Assembly: GCF_016428585.1 (NCBI RefSeq)
Contig: NZ_JAELVR010000005.1
Location: 186,001-250,000 of the forward strand
Length of the DNA: 64,000 nt
DNA from: Sedimentitalea arenosa
GTDB lineage: Bacteria > Pseudomonadota > Alphaproteobacteria > Rhodobacterales > Rhodobacteraceae
Direction of reading: 5' to 3'
A program made the translations under genes and the position numbers. The notes below the pieces were generated by a model that was given only the letters and a program-made list of their open reading frames with translations, made no database searches and was not told the origin of the DNA. This document shows positions 1-7,435 of the stretch, piece by piece (position 1 is the stretch's first letter; every line of letters begins with the position of its first letter).

Positions 1-1
1 T

Positions 2-835
2 GCTGTCAGCCTGGCGCTGAAGCGGCTCGAAACCGAGCTCGATTGCCGCTTGGTGGAACGTGGCAAGGGGACCTTCCGGCTCACCTCCGCCGGACGCAAG
101 CTCCACGCCGAGGCAGTGGCGATCTTTCAGGGCGTATCGCAGCTGCCCGACAGTATCGGCCAGGCCCAGAACGAATTGTCCGGCGACGTGCGCATCCTGC
201 TCGCCAGCCACGTTATCACGCCGCTGCTGGACGACCAACTTACCCGCTTTGCCCGCGACCACCCAAAGGTGCGCTTCACGATCCGGGTGGAAAGCAGCAA
301 TACCGTGGTGCAGGACATCCGCGAGCGGCAGGCGACGCTCGGCATCTGTCTCGTCAACCGCAAGCTGCCCGATCTCGAATACCTGCACATGTTCCGCGAG
401 TATTTCGGCTTCTACTGCGGTCGCCCGCATCCCCTGTTCGGGCGCGAAGGACTGACGGTCGAGGATTTGCGCGATCACCCCTTCGTGGCCTTCGACACCG
501 AGGAGATCGACAACGCCCTGCGACGGATCGTCATGCTCCGCAACAGGATGGGTCTTGCAAGCCAGGTCGTGGGACGCTCCTCGCAACTCGAGGAAGTGCG
601 CCGCATGGTCATGTGCGGCATGGGTATCGGCGCGTTCCCGACTCATGTGGTCGAGCAGGACGTCGCACAAGGGCTGCTCTGGCGCCTGCCACCACGCGAC
701 AAGCTGCCCGAGGTCGACATCTACCTGGTCCTGAACCCCCGCAAACACCTCAACCGCGCCGAGGACGTCTTCGTCGGGGATCTCCTGCGCACGCTCCGCA
801 ACACGCCGCTGGAGGCGCGGACGTATCTGGCGTGA
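2..835 (+). CDS. LysR-family transcriptional regulator (5' truncated by window edge)
   Basis: The frame is open from the first bases of the window and ends with TGA at 833-835, giving 277 visible residues. The visible start (SLALKRLETELDCRLVERG, then FRLTSAGR) is the second half of the LysR winged helix-turn-helix. The rest is a type 2 periplasmic-binding-like effector domain, including the stretch GMGIGAFPTHVVEQ near the end. The true start lies outside the window. Neighbours give no clear target; a small exported protein follows after 333 bp. The family call is firm and the effector is unknown. Confidence 0.9.
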   Translation, partial: AVSLALKRLETELDCRLVERGKGTFRLTSAGRKLHAEAVAIFQGVSQLPDSIGQAQNELSGDVRILLASHVITPLLDDQLTRFARDHPKVRFTIRVESSNTVVQDIRERQATLGICLVNRKLPDLEYLHMFREYFGFYCGRPHPLFGREGLTVEDLRDHPFVAFDTEEIDNALRRIVMLRNRMGLASQVVGRSSQLEEVRRMVMCGMGIGAFPTHVVEQDVAQGLLWRLPPRDKLPEVDIYLVLNPRKHLNRAEDVFVGDLLRTLRNTPLEARTYLA

Positions 836-1168
836 CGGGAACAGATCGGAATTCTCACGAAACCGGTTTGAGGCGCAGCATACGTGGTGCGGCATTTTAC
901 ATCGGCGGCCAACCAAATGATTGCTTCGCCAGCGTTTGCACTTGCTTCGAACGTTTTGACCCGTGCTTCGGTATTCGGACAAAGGCTGCGCCATATGGAC
1001 AGACGGGCGCGCCTTCAGATGCAACCTTGAACGACGATTCGTGGTCACGCTGAAGGCGGCCCACGGTGATTGATCCAAGCATGCCTACACGCCAGGCAGC
1101 GCTATCCGATAACGCGTTGCCGGCACCGGAAAACAGGGCTGACAGGCAATGCTCAACATATGGGACCC
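836..1168. other. Intergenic region, no gene seen
   Basis: This 333-bp stretch lies between the LysR gene and the small exported protein. Open frames crossing it have no recognisable protein content. I see no strong inverted repeat or terminator. It presumably holds the promoter of the downstream gene. Confidence 0.5.
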
Positions 1169-1795
1169 ATGACCAAAACTTTTCATCCCACGGCCGTCGC
1201 CGCAGTTCTCGCCACCTCGTTTTTCGCTCCGGCCTCCGCGCAAGTGGGCCAAGCCGCCATCGATGGCTGTATCGACCAGATACGCGCGGTCGGCGGACCC
1301 GATGGTCAGAGCGGCACGGTCATCTCCTCGGAGTATTCAGAGGCGAATTCGCTCATCTTGTTCAGGGATGCCGGAAACACCGTCTGGCGCTGCCTTGTGT
1401 CCAATGGCGGTGTTGTCGCCGACCTCTCGGTCGCTGACGCGGCGGATGACGGCGGCGGCGCGATGGCCGGAGGCGCGGGCGCGTCCGACACCGTGCGGGT
1501 GCAGTTCACAAGCGGCACGTCCGGAGCAGAGCTGACGGACTCTCTGCTGCCGCAAGAAAGCCGGCGCTACGTTCTCGGCGCGCGCGATGGTCAGTTCCTG
1601 TATTTCCGTCTCGCCGCGAACGGGCCCGGAATGACCTACGCGATCTACAACCCCGACGGCTCCGTGCTGCTCGATGAAATGATGGCTGCCCAGGAGTATC
1701 GCGGCCAACTCTGGCAGTCGGGTGACCACGTGGTCGAAGTCTCCAACACCGCAAACGGCGCCCAGTCCTACAACGTCATCTTTGGCATCGAATGA
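1169..1795 (+). CDS. Exported protein of unknown function with C-terminal beta-sandwich-like domain
   Basis: The product is 208 residues. The chosen ATG (MTKTFHPTAVAAVLATS) opens directly onto a Sec signal peptide ending near ASA/QVG. The open frame continues upstream (another ATG at 1160), but that N-terminus would not be a signal peptide. The first mature half has two cysteines (IDGCIDQ, VWRCLVS). After a glycine/alanine linker, the C-terminal half (VRVQFTSGTSG, YVLGARDGQFLYFRL, MTYAIYNPDG) resembles PPC-like or g-type lysozyme-inhibitor-like beta domains often found in periplasmic proteins. That link is from pattern only; function is unknown. Confidence 0.7.
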   Translation: MTKTFHPTAVAAVLATSFFAPASAQVGQAAIDGCIDQIRAVGGPDGQSGTVISSEYSEANSLILFRDAGNTVWRCLVSNGGVVADLSVADAADDGGGAMAGGAGASDTVRVQFTSGTSGAELTDSLLPQESRRYVLGARDGQFLYFRLAANGPGMTYAIYNPDGSVLLDEMMAAQEYRGQLWQSGDHVVEVSNTANGAQSYNVIFGIE

Positions 1796-1936
1796 GGATA
1801 ACGACTTGAAGCGTGCAGGGGCGACACAAAGACCAAGAAACGATCGATACGCATTGCCACAGGAGCCATCCGGCCCAAAGACCATGGGTGTTCCCGGACG
1901 GGAAACTGTTACCCCATTAAATTGAAAGGAAAAACC

Positions 1937-2101
1937 ATGAAAAAAGCCTTCGCTGTATGTGCCGTCCTCGCTGTCTTGGCAGGATGTGCCGAAGAACAAG
2001 TCTACACGACCGAAGCTGATGTCTCCCAAGCGAATCTGGCGACAGAATGCCCAGTGGATGTGTCGGAAGCGGACCGCGCCAATTACCCGGGGTGCCTCTG
2101 A
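1937..2101 (+). CDS. Small lipoprotein, 54 residues
   Basis: The sequence reads MKKAFAVCAVLAVLAGCAEE and ends in YPGCL. It has a short basic N-terminus, a hydrophobic core and a clear lipobox (VLAGC, lipidated Cys17). A good ribosome site (GAAAGGA) lies 7 bases before the ATG. The mature part is only about 38 residues, acidic, with two further cysteines (TECPVD and PGC) that could pair. Aspartate does not follow the lipid cysteine, so outer-membrane sorting is plausible. Function is unknown. Confidence 0.75.
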   Translation: MKKAFAVCAVLAVLAGCAEEQVYTTEADVSQANLATECPVDVSEADRANYPGCL

Positions 2102-2151
2102 ATGACCTGAAGCGTCGAGCGGGCACTTGGGCGTGAATCGACCGGGCTCTG

Positions 2152-2472
2152 GTGCCGCCAAGGGCGGCGCCGGCCTGCCGTTGGATCGTTTGGATCGTCG
2201 GGGTACTGTACCTCGTGACCCTGGCGTTGCTCCTGATCGGAACCTTCGGGCACTTCGGTCAGGAGCGCGACCCCTTGGCAGGCGTGTTCCGCATGCCACT
2301 TGGCCACCCGTCGGGGCTGTGGTTCGACGGATTTTCCACACCGTCGCTTCCGTGGCTCGCGTCCCTGGTGGCGTTGCTCATTCTTGCAATCCCGACACTG
2401 CTTTGCCGCTGCTTTCACAGGGGCAATTCTTCCAATCAAAGAACCCATAGGGGAGGGTCGAATGCACTTTGA
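2152..2472 (+). CDS. Small two-helix membrane protein, unknown function
   Basis: The product is 106 residues from a GTG start; no ATG is available and the frame is closed at 2134-2136. Helix 1 (IVWIVGVLYLVTLALLLIG) and helix 2 (LPWLASLVALLILAIPTLL) flank a loop containing FGQERDPLAGVFRMPLG, which looks conserved-protein-like. The start has no clear Shine-Dalgarno sequence, so the N-terminus is uncertain. The stop overlaps the next small membrane gene by 11 bp, which suggests translational coupling. Function is unknown. Confidence 0.55.
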   Translation: MPPRAAPACRWIVWIVGVLYLVTLALLLIGTFGHFGQERDPLAGVFRMPLGHPSGLWFDGFSTPSLPWLASLVALLILAIPTLLCRCFHRGNSSNQRTHRGGSNAL

Positions 2473-2638
2473 CCTCGCACATGCGCTCGTCACAAGCGTT
2501 CTCATCATTCTCGTGATGATCGGCCTGCACAAGGCGGGTCTCTATGTCCCGCAGAAGGAGGGCGGCCCGAGGTGGAGTTGGCCACTGTTCTTCGGAATTG
2601 GTGTCGCGGTGTTCATCCTGAATCTGCTGTGGCCTTGA
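2462..2638 (+). CDS. Small two-helix membrane protein, 58 residues
   Basis: The start ATG follows a strong ribosome site (GGGGAGGG). The sequence has an N-terminal helix (HALVTSVLIILVMIGLH), a short polar loop with positive and negative charges, and a second helix (WPLFFGIGVAVFILNLLW). The start lies inside the end of the preceding small membrane gene, so the two are probably co-translated. No known family is recognised. Confidence 0.6.
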   Translation: MHFDLAHALVTSVLIILVMIGLHKAGLYVPQKEGGPRWSWPLFFGIGVAVFILNLLWP

Positions 2639-3085
2639 AAGCGGTCTCTTCGGGTTGAATGGACGCGCGGAACAGATTTTTGGACACCGTTCAGCGGCGA
2701 CTGGTTCGATCTCGATCCAACCGCCAAGTGGGGCTCTGCGGCTTTTGCAAAATCTGAAGAAACCGGCTTCGGAGTCGGAAACGGGGCCGCGGCTGGCGCG
2801 ACCCCGTCCGCTTGATCGTCCCGGTTATGGGGATGGACGAGACGTATCAAAGACCCGGCCGGAACGTGGATCAATACACGCCCGGACCGGTACCGGCAGA
2901 GCCGGAATGCAGGTCAGAGAGCCTTGAAATCACAAGGGTTCTTTTCCCGGTGTTCCCTGGCTAAAGCCACCACTCACGGAACGGTTACACTTTGCGATGT
3001 AACGGCGCCGTGTAAAAGTAATGTATTCCTTACCTTAGGTAATCCAGGTTGAAGAACAGCCTGTAAAAATCTGAAAACAATATAT
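2639..3085. other. Intergenic region with two perfect dyads
   Basis: No convincing gene is seen in these 447 bp. The 3' part is AT-richer and holds a 20-bp dyad, GTTACA-N8-TGTAAC, at 2984-3003 and a short palindrome, TTACCTTAGGTAA, at 3030-3042. Both lie just beyond the 3' end of the minus-strand luxR-type gene. They could be operators of an unseen transcript or terminator-associated structures. Confidence 0.4.
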
Positions 3086-3841
3086 TTACCCTTCCATGAC
3101 GAACATCTGATTGTGCAACGCCGCCTTCAGAACCGCCTGCGCCGTGGTTTCCACCGACAGCGACTCGCGGGCCAGCCGCAGATGCTTTTCGACCGTCGCC
3201 GCCGTCAGGCCCATCAGGATCGCGATGTCCTGGGTCGTCTTGCCGTCGCCCACCCACTCGAGCGCCTCGCGCTGCCGCTTGGTCAGGCTCCGGTTCGGCG
3301 GGCTGTAGGGCAGGGTCAGGATCTTCAGATGAGCCACGTTGTTCATCAGGTGGATATCGTCGCCATGGTCGGCCCACACCCGATCGATTTCCTCCTGTGA
3401 CATCCCGGCACGCGCCGCCAGCGAGATCGCGCCCTTGGACCGAGGCGAGACCGAGTTGAAGCTGATCGTGTAGCCCGCCGTCACCTTGTGCGTCAGGTTG
3501 AACTGCACGACCTTGATCTGCTGCGGCGTCAGCGTGCCGAGGTCGAACTTTTCATAGATCTGCCGCCAACTGCCCGCGCCCTCGTTCTCCAGCGCCCATC
3601 TCAGCATCGGCGCGTGAAAATACAGACCGTTGTGAAGGAATCCGTCGATATACTCGGCACTGTGGTTGGTCAGGATCGTGAAGTCGTCCGGATCGCCCAA
3701 GGAGGTTTCGGTGCGAAACCGGGTAAAGCCGTAGATCAGCCGGTCAAAACCGAACTGGTCCATCTGCGCCGTATGAGCCGGCCATAGTTCCTCGAGGCTC
3801 TGGGCGTTGGCTACGAAGTGCAGGTATTCGCGAAGTTCCAT
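3086..3841 (-). CDS. LuxR-family regulator with autoinducer-binding-type domain (LuxR solo)
   Basis: The product is 251 residues. Residues about 20-165 match the autoinducer-binding fold (FGFDRLIYGF, then SWRQIYEKF), and residues 184-245 are a GerE/LuxR helix-turn-helix (LTKRQREALEWVGDGKTTQDIA, TAATVEKHL). No luxI-type synthase is in the window, so this is a solo candidate. In TraR/LuxR the ligand-binding Asp-Pro pair follows a Tyr; here the corresponding place reads YFHAPM, with Ala instead of Asp. The Trp of SWRQ is kept. The gene starts 4 bp from the stop of aroQ and is probably co-transcribed with it. Confidence 0.9.
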   Translation of the reverse strand: MELREYLHFVANAQSLEELWPAHTAQMDQFGFDRLIYGFTRFRTETSLGDPDDFTILTNHSAEYIDGFLHNGLYFHAPMLRWALENEGAGSWRQIYEKFDLGTLTPQQIKVVQFNLTHKVTAGYTISFNSVSPRSKGAISLAARAGMSQEEIDRVWADHGDDIHLMNNVAHLKILTLPYSPPNRSLTKRQREALEWVGDGKTTQDIAILMGLTAATVEKHLRLARESLSVETTAQAVLKAALHNQMFVMEG

Positions 3842-3845
3842 GCGC

Positions 3846-4286
3846 TCATCCCCCGTTGAGATGTGCGTTCAGAGCGTCCAGCGCGAGAATGTATCCGGTT
3901 GCACCGAACCCGCAGATTTGACCCAATGCGACGCGGGACAGATAGGACCGGTGACGGAATTCTTCGCGCGCGTGGATGTTGGACAGATGGACCTCGACGG
4001 TCGGCAGTTCCACCGAGGCCACCGCATCCATGATCGCGATCGAACTGTGCGTGTAGGCCCCCGCGTTGATGACCAGCCCGGCCTGCACGCCCTTGGCCGC
4101 GTGAATCGCGTCGATCAGCGCGCCTTCGTGGTTGGATTGCAGAAAACCGACGTCAAGCCCGATGCGGTTGCCATGGGCACGGCAATCCTCTTCGATCATC
4201 GCGAGGGTGGTCGCGCCATAGACGTCGGGCTGGCGCGTCCCCAGAAGGTTCAGGTTTGGTCCGTTGAGGACGAGAATACCGGTCAT
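3846..4286 (-). CDS. aroQ: Type II 3-dehydroquinate dehydratase
   Basis: AroQ dehydrates 3-dehydroquinate to 3-dehydroshikimate, in aromatic synthesis or quinate breakdown. At 146 residues it is the usual family length. It carries the family motifs NGPNLNLLGTR with the catalytic Tyr in PDVYG, NAGAYTHSS, EVHLSNIHAREEFRHRSYLS and a C-terminal GYILALDAL. The ATG with ribosome site AAGGA was chosen; longer upstream frames lack family sequence. It sits between the LuxR-type regulator and a MaoC hydratase rather than with other aro genes, although a DAHP synthase gene lies 37 kb away in this window. Confidence 0.95.
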   Translation of the reverse strand: MTGILVLNGPNLNLLGTRQPDVYGATTLAMIEEDCRAHGNRIGLDVGFLQSNHEGALIDAIHAAKGVQAGLVINAGAYTHSSIAIMDAVASVELPTVEVHLSNIHAREEFRHRSYLSRVALGQICGFGATGYILALDALNAHLNGG

Positions 4287-4371
4287 CTGTGCGTTTTCCT
4301 TTGAATGCATCGGTCTTACGCAGCAAGAACCCGGTCTGTAAAGCGTGCAGAGCGGCGATTTCCCGTGTCTC

Positions 4372-4851
4372 TCAGCCCTCGGGGTCGGCAAACACGGCGA
4401 GACCGAGCCATTGCGCCACCAGCGCCGGCGTCTCCTGTCCCTCGATTTCGATGGTCAGCGTGTTCTCGCGCAACAACTCGCGGTCGTTGCGCTTGCGGAC
4501 CGAGGCCAGCACGAAACGCCCGCGCAGCCGCGACCCGGCCCGCACGGGCGACAAAAACCGCAGCTTTTCAAATCCGTAATTGATTCCCATCACCTGCCCG
4601 GGCAGCATGGAAAAGCAATCATATGCAAAGCGGCTGGCAAGCGACAGGGTCAGGAACCCATGCGCGATGGTGCCGCCGAACGGCGTTTCGGCGGCGGCGC
4701 GCTTGGGATCGACATGGATCCACTGATCGTCGTGGGTGGTTTCGGCGAATTGGTCGATCATCGCCTGATCGACGGTGATCCAGTTCGAGACACCGACCTC
4801 GGTTCCGACCAGGGCTTCGGTCTTGGCGAGCGCCTCATCGATAGCGGCCAT
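4372..4851 (-). CDS. MaoC-family (R)-specific enoyl-CoA hydratase-like protein
   Basis: The product is 159 residues with a single hot-dog domain. The MaoC hydratase signature is present: DDQWIHVDPKRA then FGGTIAHGFLTLSL, with the Asp/His pair expected to activate water across a 2-enoyl-CoA double bond. It is encoded upstream of aroQ and 27 bp downstream of an MDR oxidoreductase, all on the minus strand. With the crotonase next to it, it fits a beta-oxidation-like pathway. The precise substrate cannot be told. Confidence 0.9.
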   Translation of the reverse strand: MAAIDEALAKTEALVGTEVGVSNWITVDQAMIDQFAETTHDDQWIHVDPKRAAAETPFGGTIAHGFLTLSLASRFAYDCFSMLPGQVMGINYGFEKLRFLSPVRAGSRLRGRFVLASVRKRNDRELLRENTLTIEIEGQETPALVAQWLGLAVFADPEG

Positions 4852-4877
4852 GGCGTTTTCCTTTCGTTGAGAACAAG

Positions 4878-5879
4878 TTACGGGTCGGGGCCGACGCGCA
4901 CCATGCGCTTGCCCTTGTTGTCGCCCGAAAGCAGGCCGATCAGGGCCGACGGTGCGTTTTCAAGTCCCTCGACGATGTCTTCGAAGACCTTGATCTGACC
5001 GTTTTCGACCCATGTGCGCAACGCCCTGAGGGCAGTGGCGTCCTCGCGGGCGAAATCCATCACGATGAAGCCTTCCATGCGGAGGCGCTTGACCACGACC
5101 AGACCGGGCAGGTTGCGCGGGCCTGTCGGTGCAGCGGTGTCATACTGGCTGATCGCGCCGCAGCACACCACGCGCCCGCGTTCGTTCATCAGAAACAGGG
5201 CAGTTTCCAGTACCGCTCCACCGACATTGTCGAAATACACATCGACGCCGTCAGGGCAGGCGGCCTTGAGCGCCTTGAACATCTTGGGGTCGCGGTAATC
5301 GACACAGGCGTCAAATCCCAGCGTGTCGACGACCCAGGCGCATTTCTCGGGCCCTCCCGCAACGCCCACGACCCGGCAGCCGAGCGCCTTGGCGATCTGG
5401 CCCACATAGCCGCCGACCGATCCGGCAGCGGCCGAAACCAGCACGGTTTCGCCCGCCATCGGGCGCCCGACCCCGACCAGCCCGTGAAAGGCGGTCTTGC
5501 CCGCGATGCCATAGACCGACATCAGGTTTGACAGGGGACGCATGTCGGGCAATTTCTGTGCCTTCTGGGCGGGGCAGGTGGTGTAGTCGGCCCAGATTGC
5601 CTCGGCCGCGACGATATCGCCCTTCGACAGCCGCGGACTGCGCGACTCCATGACTTCGTAGATCGCGTAGGTTGGCATCGGGTCGCCTGCGTTGACGGCA
5701 TCCCGATAGGTCGCGCCCTTCATCCAGCTTCTGTTCGCCGCGTCGATTGACATGAGGATGGTGCGCAACAGCACCTCGCCATCGGACGGCGCGGGCATGT
5801 CGCCTTCCTGCATCGAGAAATGCTCGGGCGTCAGCGCGTCCGAGGGCAGTTCGGCGACAACGATCGTTCTGTTCTTCAT
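4878..5879 (-). CDS. NADP-dependent MDR oxidoreductase (leukotriene B4 dehydrogenase/CurA type)
   Basis: The product is 333 residues and belongs to the zinc-free medium-chain reductases that reduce alpha,beta-unsaturated ketones or acyl derivatives. It has an N-terminal GroES-like domain (RSWMKGATY), then a Rossmann domain with SAAAGSVGGYVGQIAKALG and DVYFDNVGG. The start (MKNRTIVV) follows AAAGGG; a longer frame upstream lacks family sequence. It is 13 bp downstream of the crotonase gene, so operonic with it and the MaoC hydratase. The substrate is unknown. Confidence 0.9.
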   Translation of the reverse strand: MKNRTIVVAELPSDALTPEHFSMQEGDMPAPSDGEVLLRTILMSIDAANRSWMKGATYRDAVNAGDPMPTYAIYEVMESRSPRLSKGDIVAAEAIWADYTTCPAQKAQKLPDMRPLSNLMSVYGIAGKTAFHGLVGVGRPMAGETVLVSAAAGSVGGYVGQIAKALGCRVVGVAGGPEKCAWVVDTLGFDACVDYRDPKMFKALKAACPDGVDVYFDNVGGAVLETALFLMNERGRVVCCGAISQYDTAAPTGPRNLPGLVVVKRLRMEGFIVMDFAREDATALRALRTWVENGQIKVFEDIVEGLENAPSALIGLLSGDNKGKRMVRVGPDP

Positions 5880-5892
5880 CGGTTCATCCCTT

Positions 5893-6720
5893 TCATCGGC
5901 CCCTGAAGACCGGCTTGCGTTTCTCAAGGAACGCCTCGGCGGCGTTGCGGTGATCTTCGGTCAGCATGCTGCGGATCATGCGGTCGGCCTCGTTTCGCAG
6001 CGCGCTGCGGAAATCCATCGAGCCGGCCCGGTTGATGTTGTCCTTCATGTAACGCAACGCGATCGGCGCGCCGGCGGCCAGTTCCGCCGCCAGGGCTAGC
6101 GCGTCGTCGCGCTCAGAGCCGTCCGGCGTGACCCGGTTGACTAGGCCAAGCTCCAGCGCCTCGCTTGCCGGGACGCGCCGGCCGGTGAAATAGATCTCCT
6201 TGGCGCGCGCCGGGCCGATCAGCTGCGACAGCAGCCAGCTGCCGCCGAAATCGCCCGACAAGCCAATGGCGGCGAAGGCCGGAACCAGCATCGCGCTGTC
6301 GCACGCCACGCGCAGATCGCAGGCCAGGGCCAGCGACAGGCCCGCTCCGGCGGCGGGTCCGGGCAGGCAGGCGATGGTCGGTTTGGGAAACTCGTACAGC
6401 CGCAGCGCGATCGCCTCCTGCGCCTCCTGAAGACGTTGGATCATCGCCTCGGAGTCGGGTCTTGCCGTTCCGCCCGAAAGCGTCGCGCCCATCCCCCCGA
6501 CATCGCCGCCCGCGCATAAGGCACCACCGGCGCCGGTCAAAACCAGAACGCGCACGTCCGTGTCCTGCTCTGTGGCATCCAGAATCCTCCGCAGCGCCTG
6601 CGTCATTGGCTCGCTCAACGCGTTGCGCTTGGCGGGATTGGCCAGCGTGATCAGCGCCACGTGCTCGCTGACCTCGCAGGAGAGATGGTCGGTGCCGGTA
6701 TCGAGCTTGCGCGTTGTCAT
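5893..6720 (-). CDS. Enoyl-CoA hydratase/isomerase (crotonase), PaaG-like active site
   Basis: The product is 275 residues with a full crotonase fold. The oxyanion-hole segment is LCAGGDVGGMG and the second one GPAAGAGLSLALACDL. The two glutamates of classic hydratases are missing: the first position reads L-S after GAG, and the QPE position reads PAF. An Asp is kept in GLSGDFGGSW, as in PaaG-type isomerases. I therefore favour double-bond isomerisation over hydration, by analogy only. The gene is first of a minus-strand set and divergent from a histidine phosphatase 35 bp away. Confidence 0.88.
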   Translation of the reverse strand: MTTRKLDTGTDHLSCEVSEHVALITLANPAKRNALSEPMTQALRRILDATEQDTDVRVLVLTGAGGALCAGGDVGGMGATLSGGTARPDSEAMIQRLQEAQEAIALRLYEFPKPTIACLPGPAAGAGLSLALACDLRVACDSAMLVPAFAAIGLSGDFGGSWLLSQLIGPARAKEIYFTGRRVPASEALELGLVNRVTPDGSERDDALALAAELAAGAPIALRYMKDNINRAGSMDFRSALRNEADRMIRSMLTEDHRNAAEAFLEKRKPVFRGR

Positions 6721-6755
6721 GACAGGGTCTTTGCGGCTAGAGGGACGGGGATGCA

Positions 6756-7433
6756 GTGACCGAGAGCGAGACCCGCATGACCCGTGAATACCATCAGACC
6801 CGGTTCAGCCCGCCGCCGGGCGCCGCCGATCTGCTGCTCATCCGTCACGGACGGACCGAGGCAGCGCGACCGGGCGAGAGTTTTCCGCTGAAAGACGGGC
6901 ATGGTGATCCGGCGCTGCATCCCGAGGGCGAAGCGCAGGCAGTCGCCGTGGCCGAGCGGCTGAAATCCGATCCGATCGCGGCGATCTACGTCACCACCTT
7001 GCGGCGCACGCACCAGACGGCCGCACCGCTGGCGGCGCATCTCGGACTCACGCCGCGGGTCGAACCCGATCTGCGTGAAGTGCACCTGGGTGATTGGGAT
7101 GGCGGGCTCTACCGGATCAAATCGGCCGAAAACGCGCCGGAGTTCCAGCGCGCGCGTACGCTCCAGGAATGGGGCGAAATCCCGAATGCCGAGACCACGG
7201 CGGCGCTGCATGCCCGCGTTCATGCCGGCCTGATGCGCATCGCCGCGGTGCATCGGGACGAGCGCGTTGCGGTCGTGGTGCATGGCGGTGTGGTCGGCGC
7301 GGCGTTGGCGCTGGCGAGCGGCGCGCAGCCGTTTGCCTTTCTCGGCGCCGCGAATGGCAGCATCAGCCGGCTCGTCATTCATGGCGAACGGATGATCGTT
7401 CAGGGATTCAACGACTGCGCGCATCTGGATTGA
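6756..7433 (+). CDS. Histidine phosphatase superfamily protein
   Basis: The product is 225 residues with a phosphoglycerate-mutase-like fold. The phosphohistidine loop LLIRHGRTE lies near residue 27, a second Arg in TTLRRTHQTA, and the second His in VVVHGGVVGA. A GTG start with GGGACGGGG upstream is used; an ATG seven codons later (6777) is also possible. It is divergent from the crotonase gene and convergent, by 2 bp, with a quinone-oxidoreductase-like gene. The target is unknown. A second member of the family lies at 12734. Confidence 0.88.
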   Translation: MTESETRMTREYHQTRFSPPPGAADLLLIRHGRTEAARPGESFPLKDGHGDPALHPEGEAQAVAVAERLKSDPIAAIYVTTLRRTHQTAAPLAAHLGLTPRVEPDLREVHLGDWDGGLYRIKSAENAPEFQRARTLQEWGEIPNAETTAALHARVHAGLMRIAAVHRDERVAVVVHGGVVGAALALASGAQPFAFLGAANGSISRLVIHGERMIVQGFNDCAHLD

Positions 7434-7435
7434 GA

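Noticed and set aside
2655-2927. Small open frame in the gap before the luxR-type gene
   Set aside because: No ribosome site, no hydrophobic or family pattern, Arg/Gly/Pro-rich composition typical of noncoding GC-rich DNA.
3086-3841. Complete quorum-sensing locus
   Set aside because: No luxI-type synthase lies beside the luxR-type gene or elsewhere in the window.
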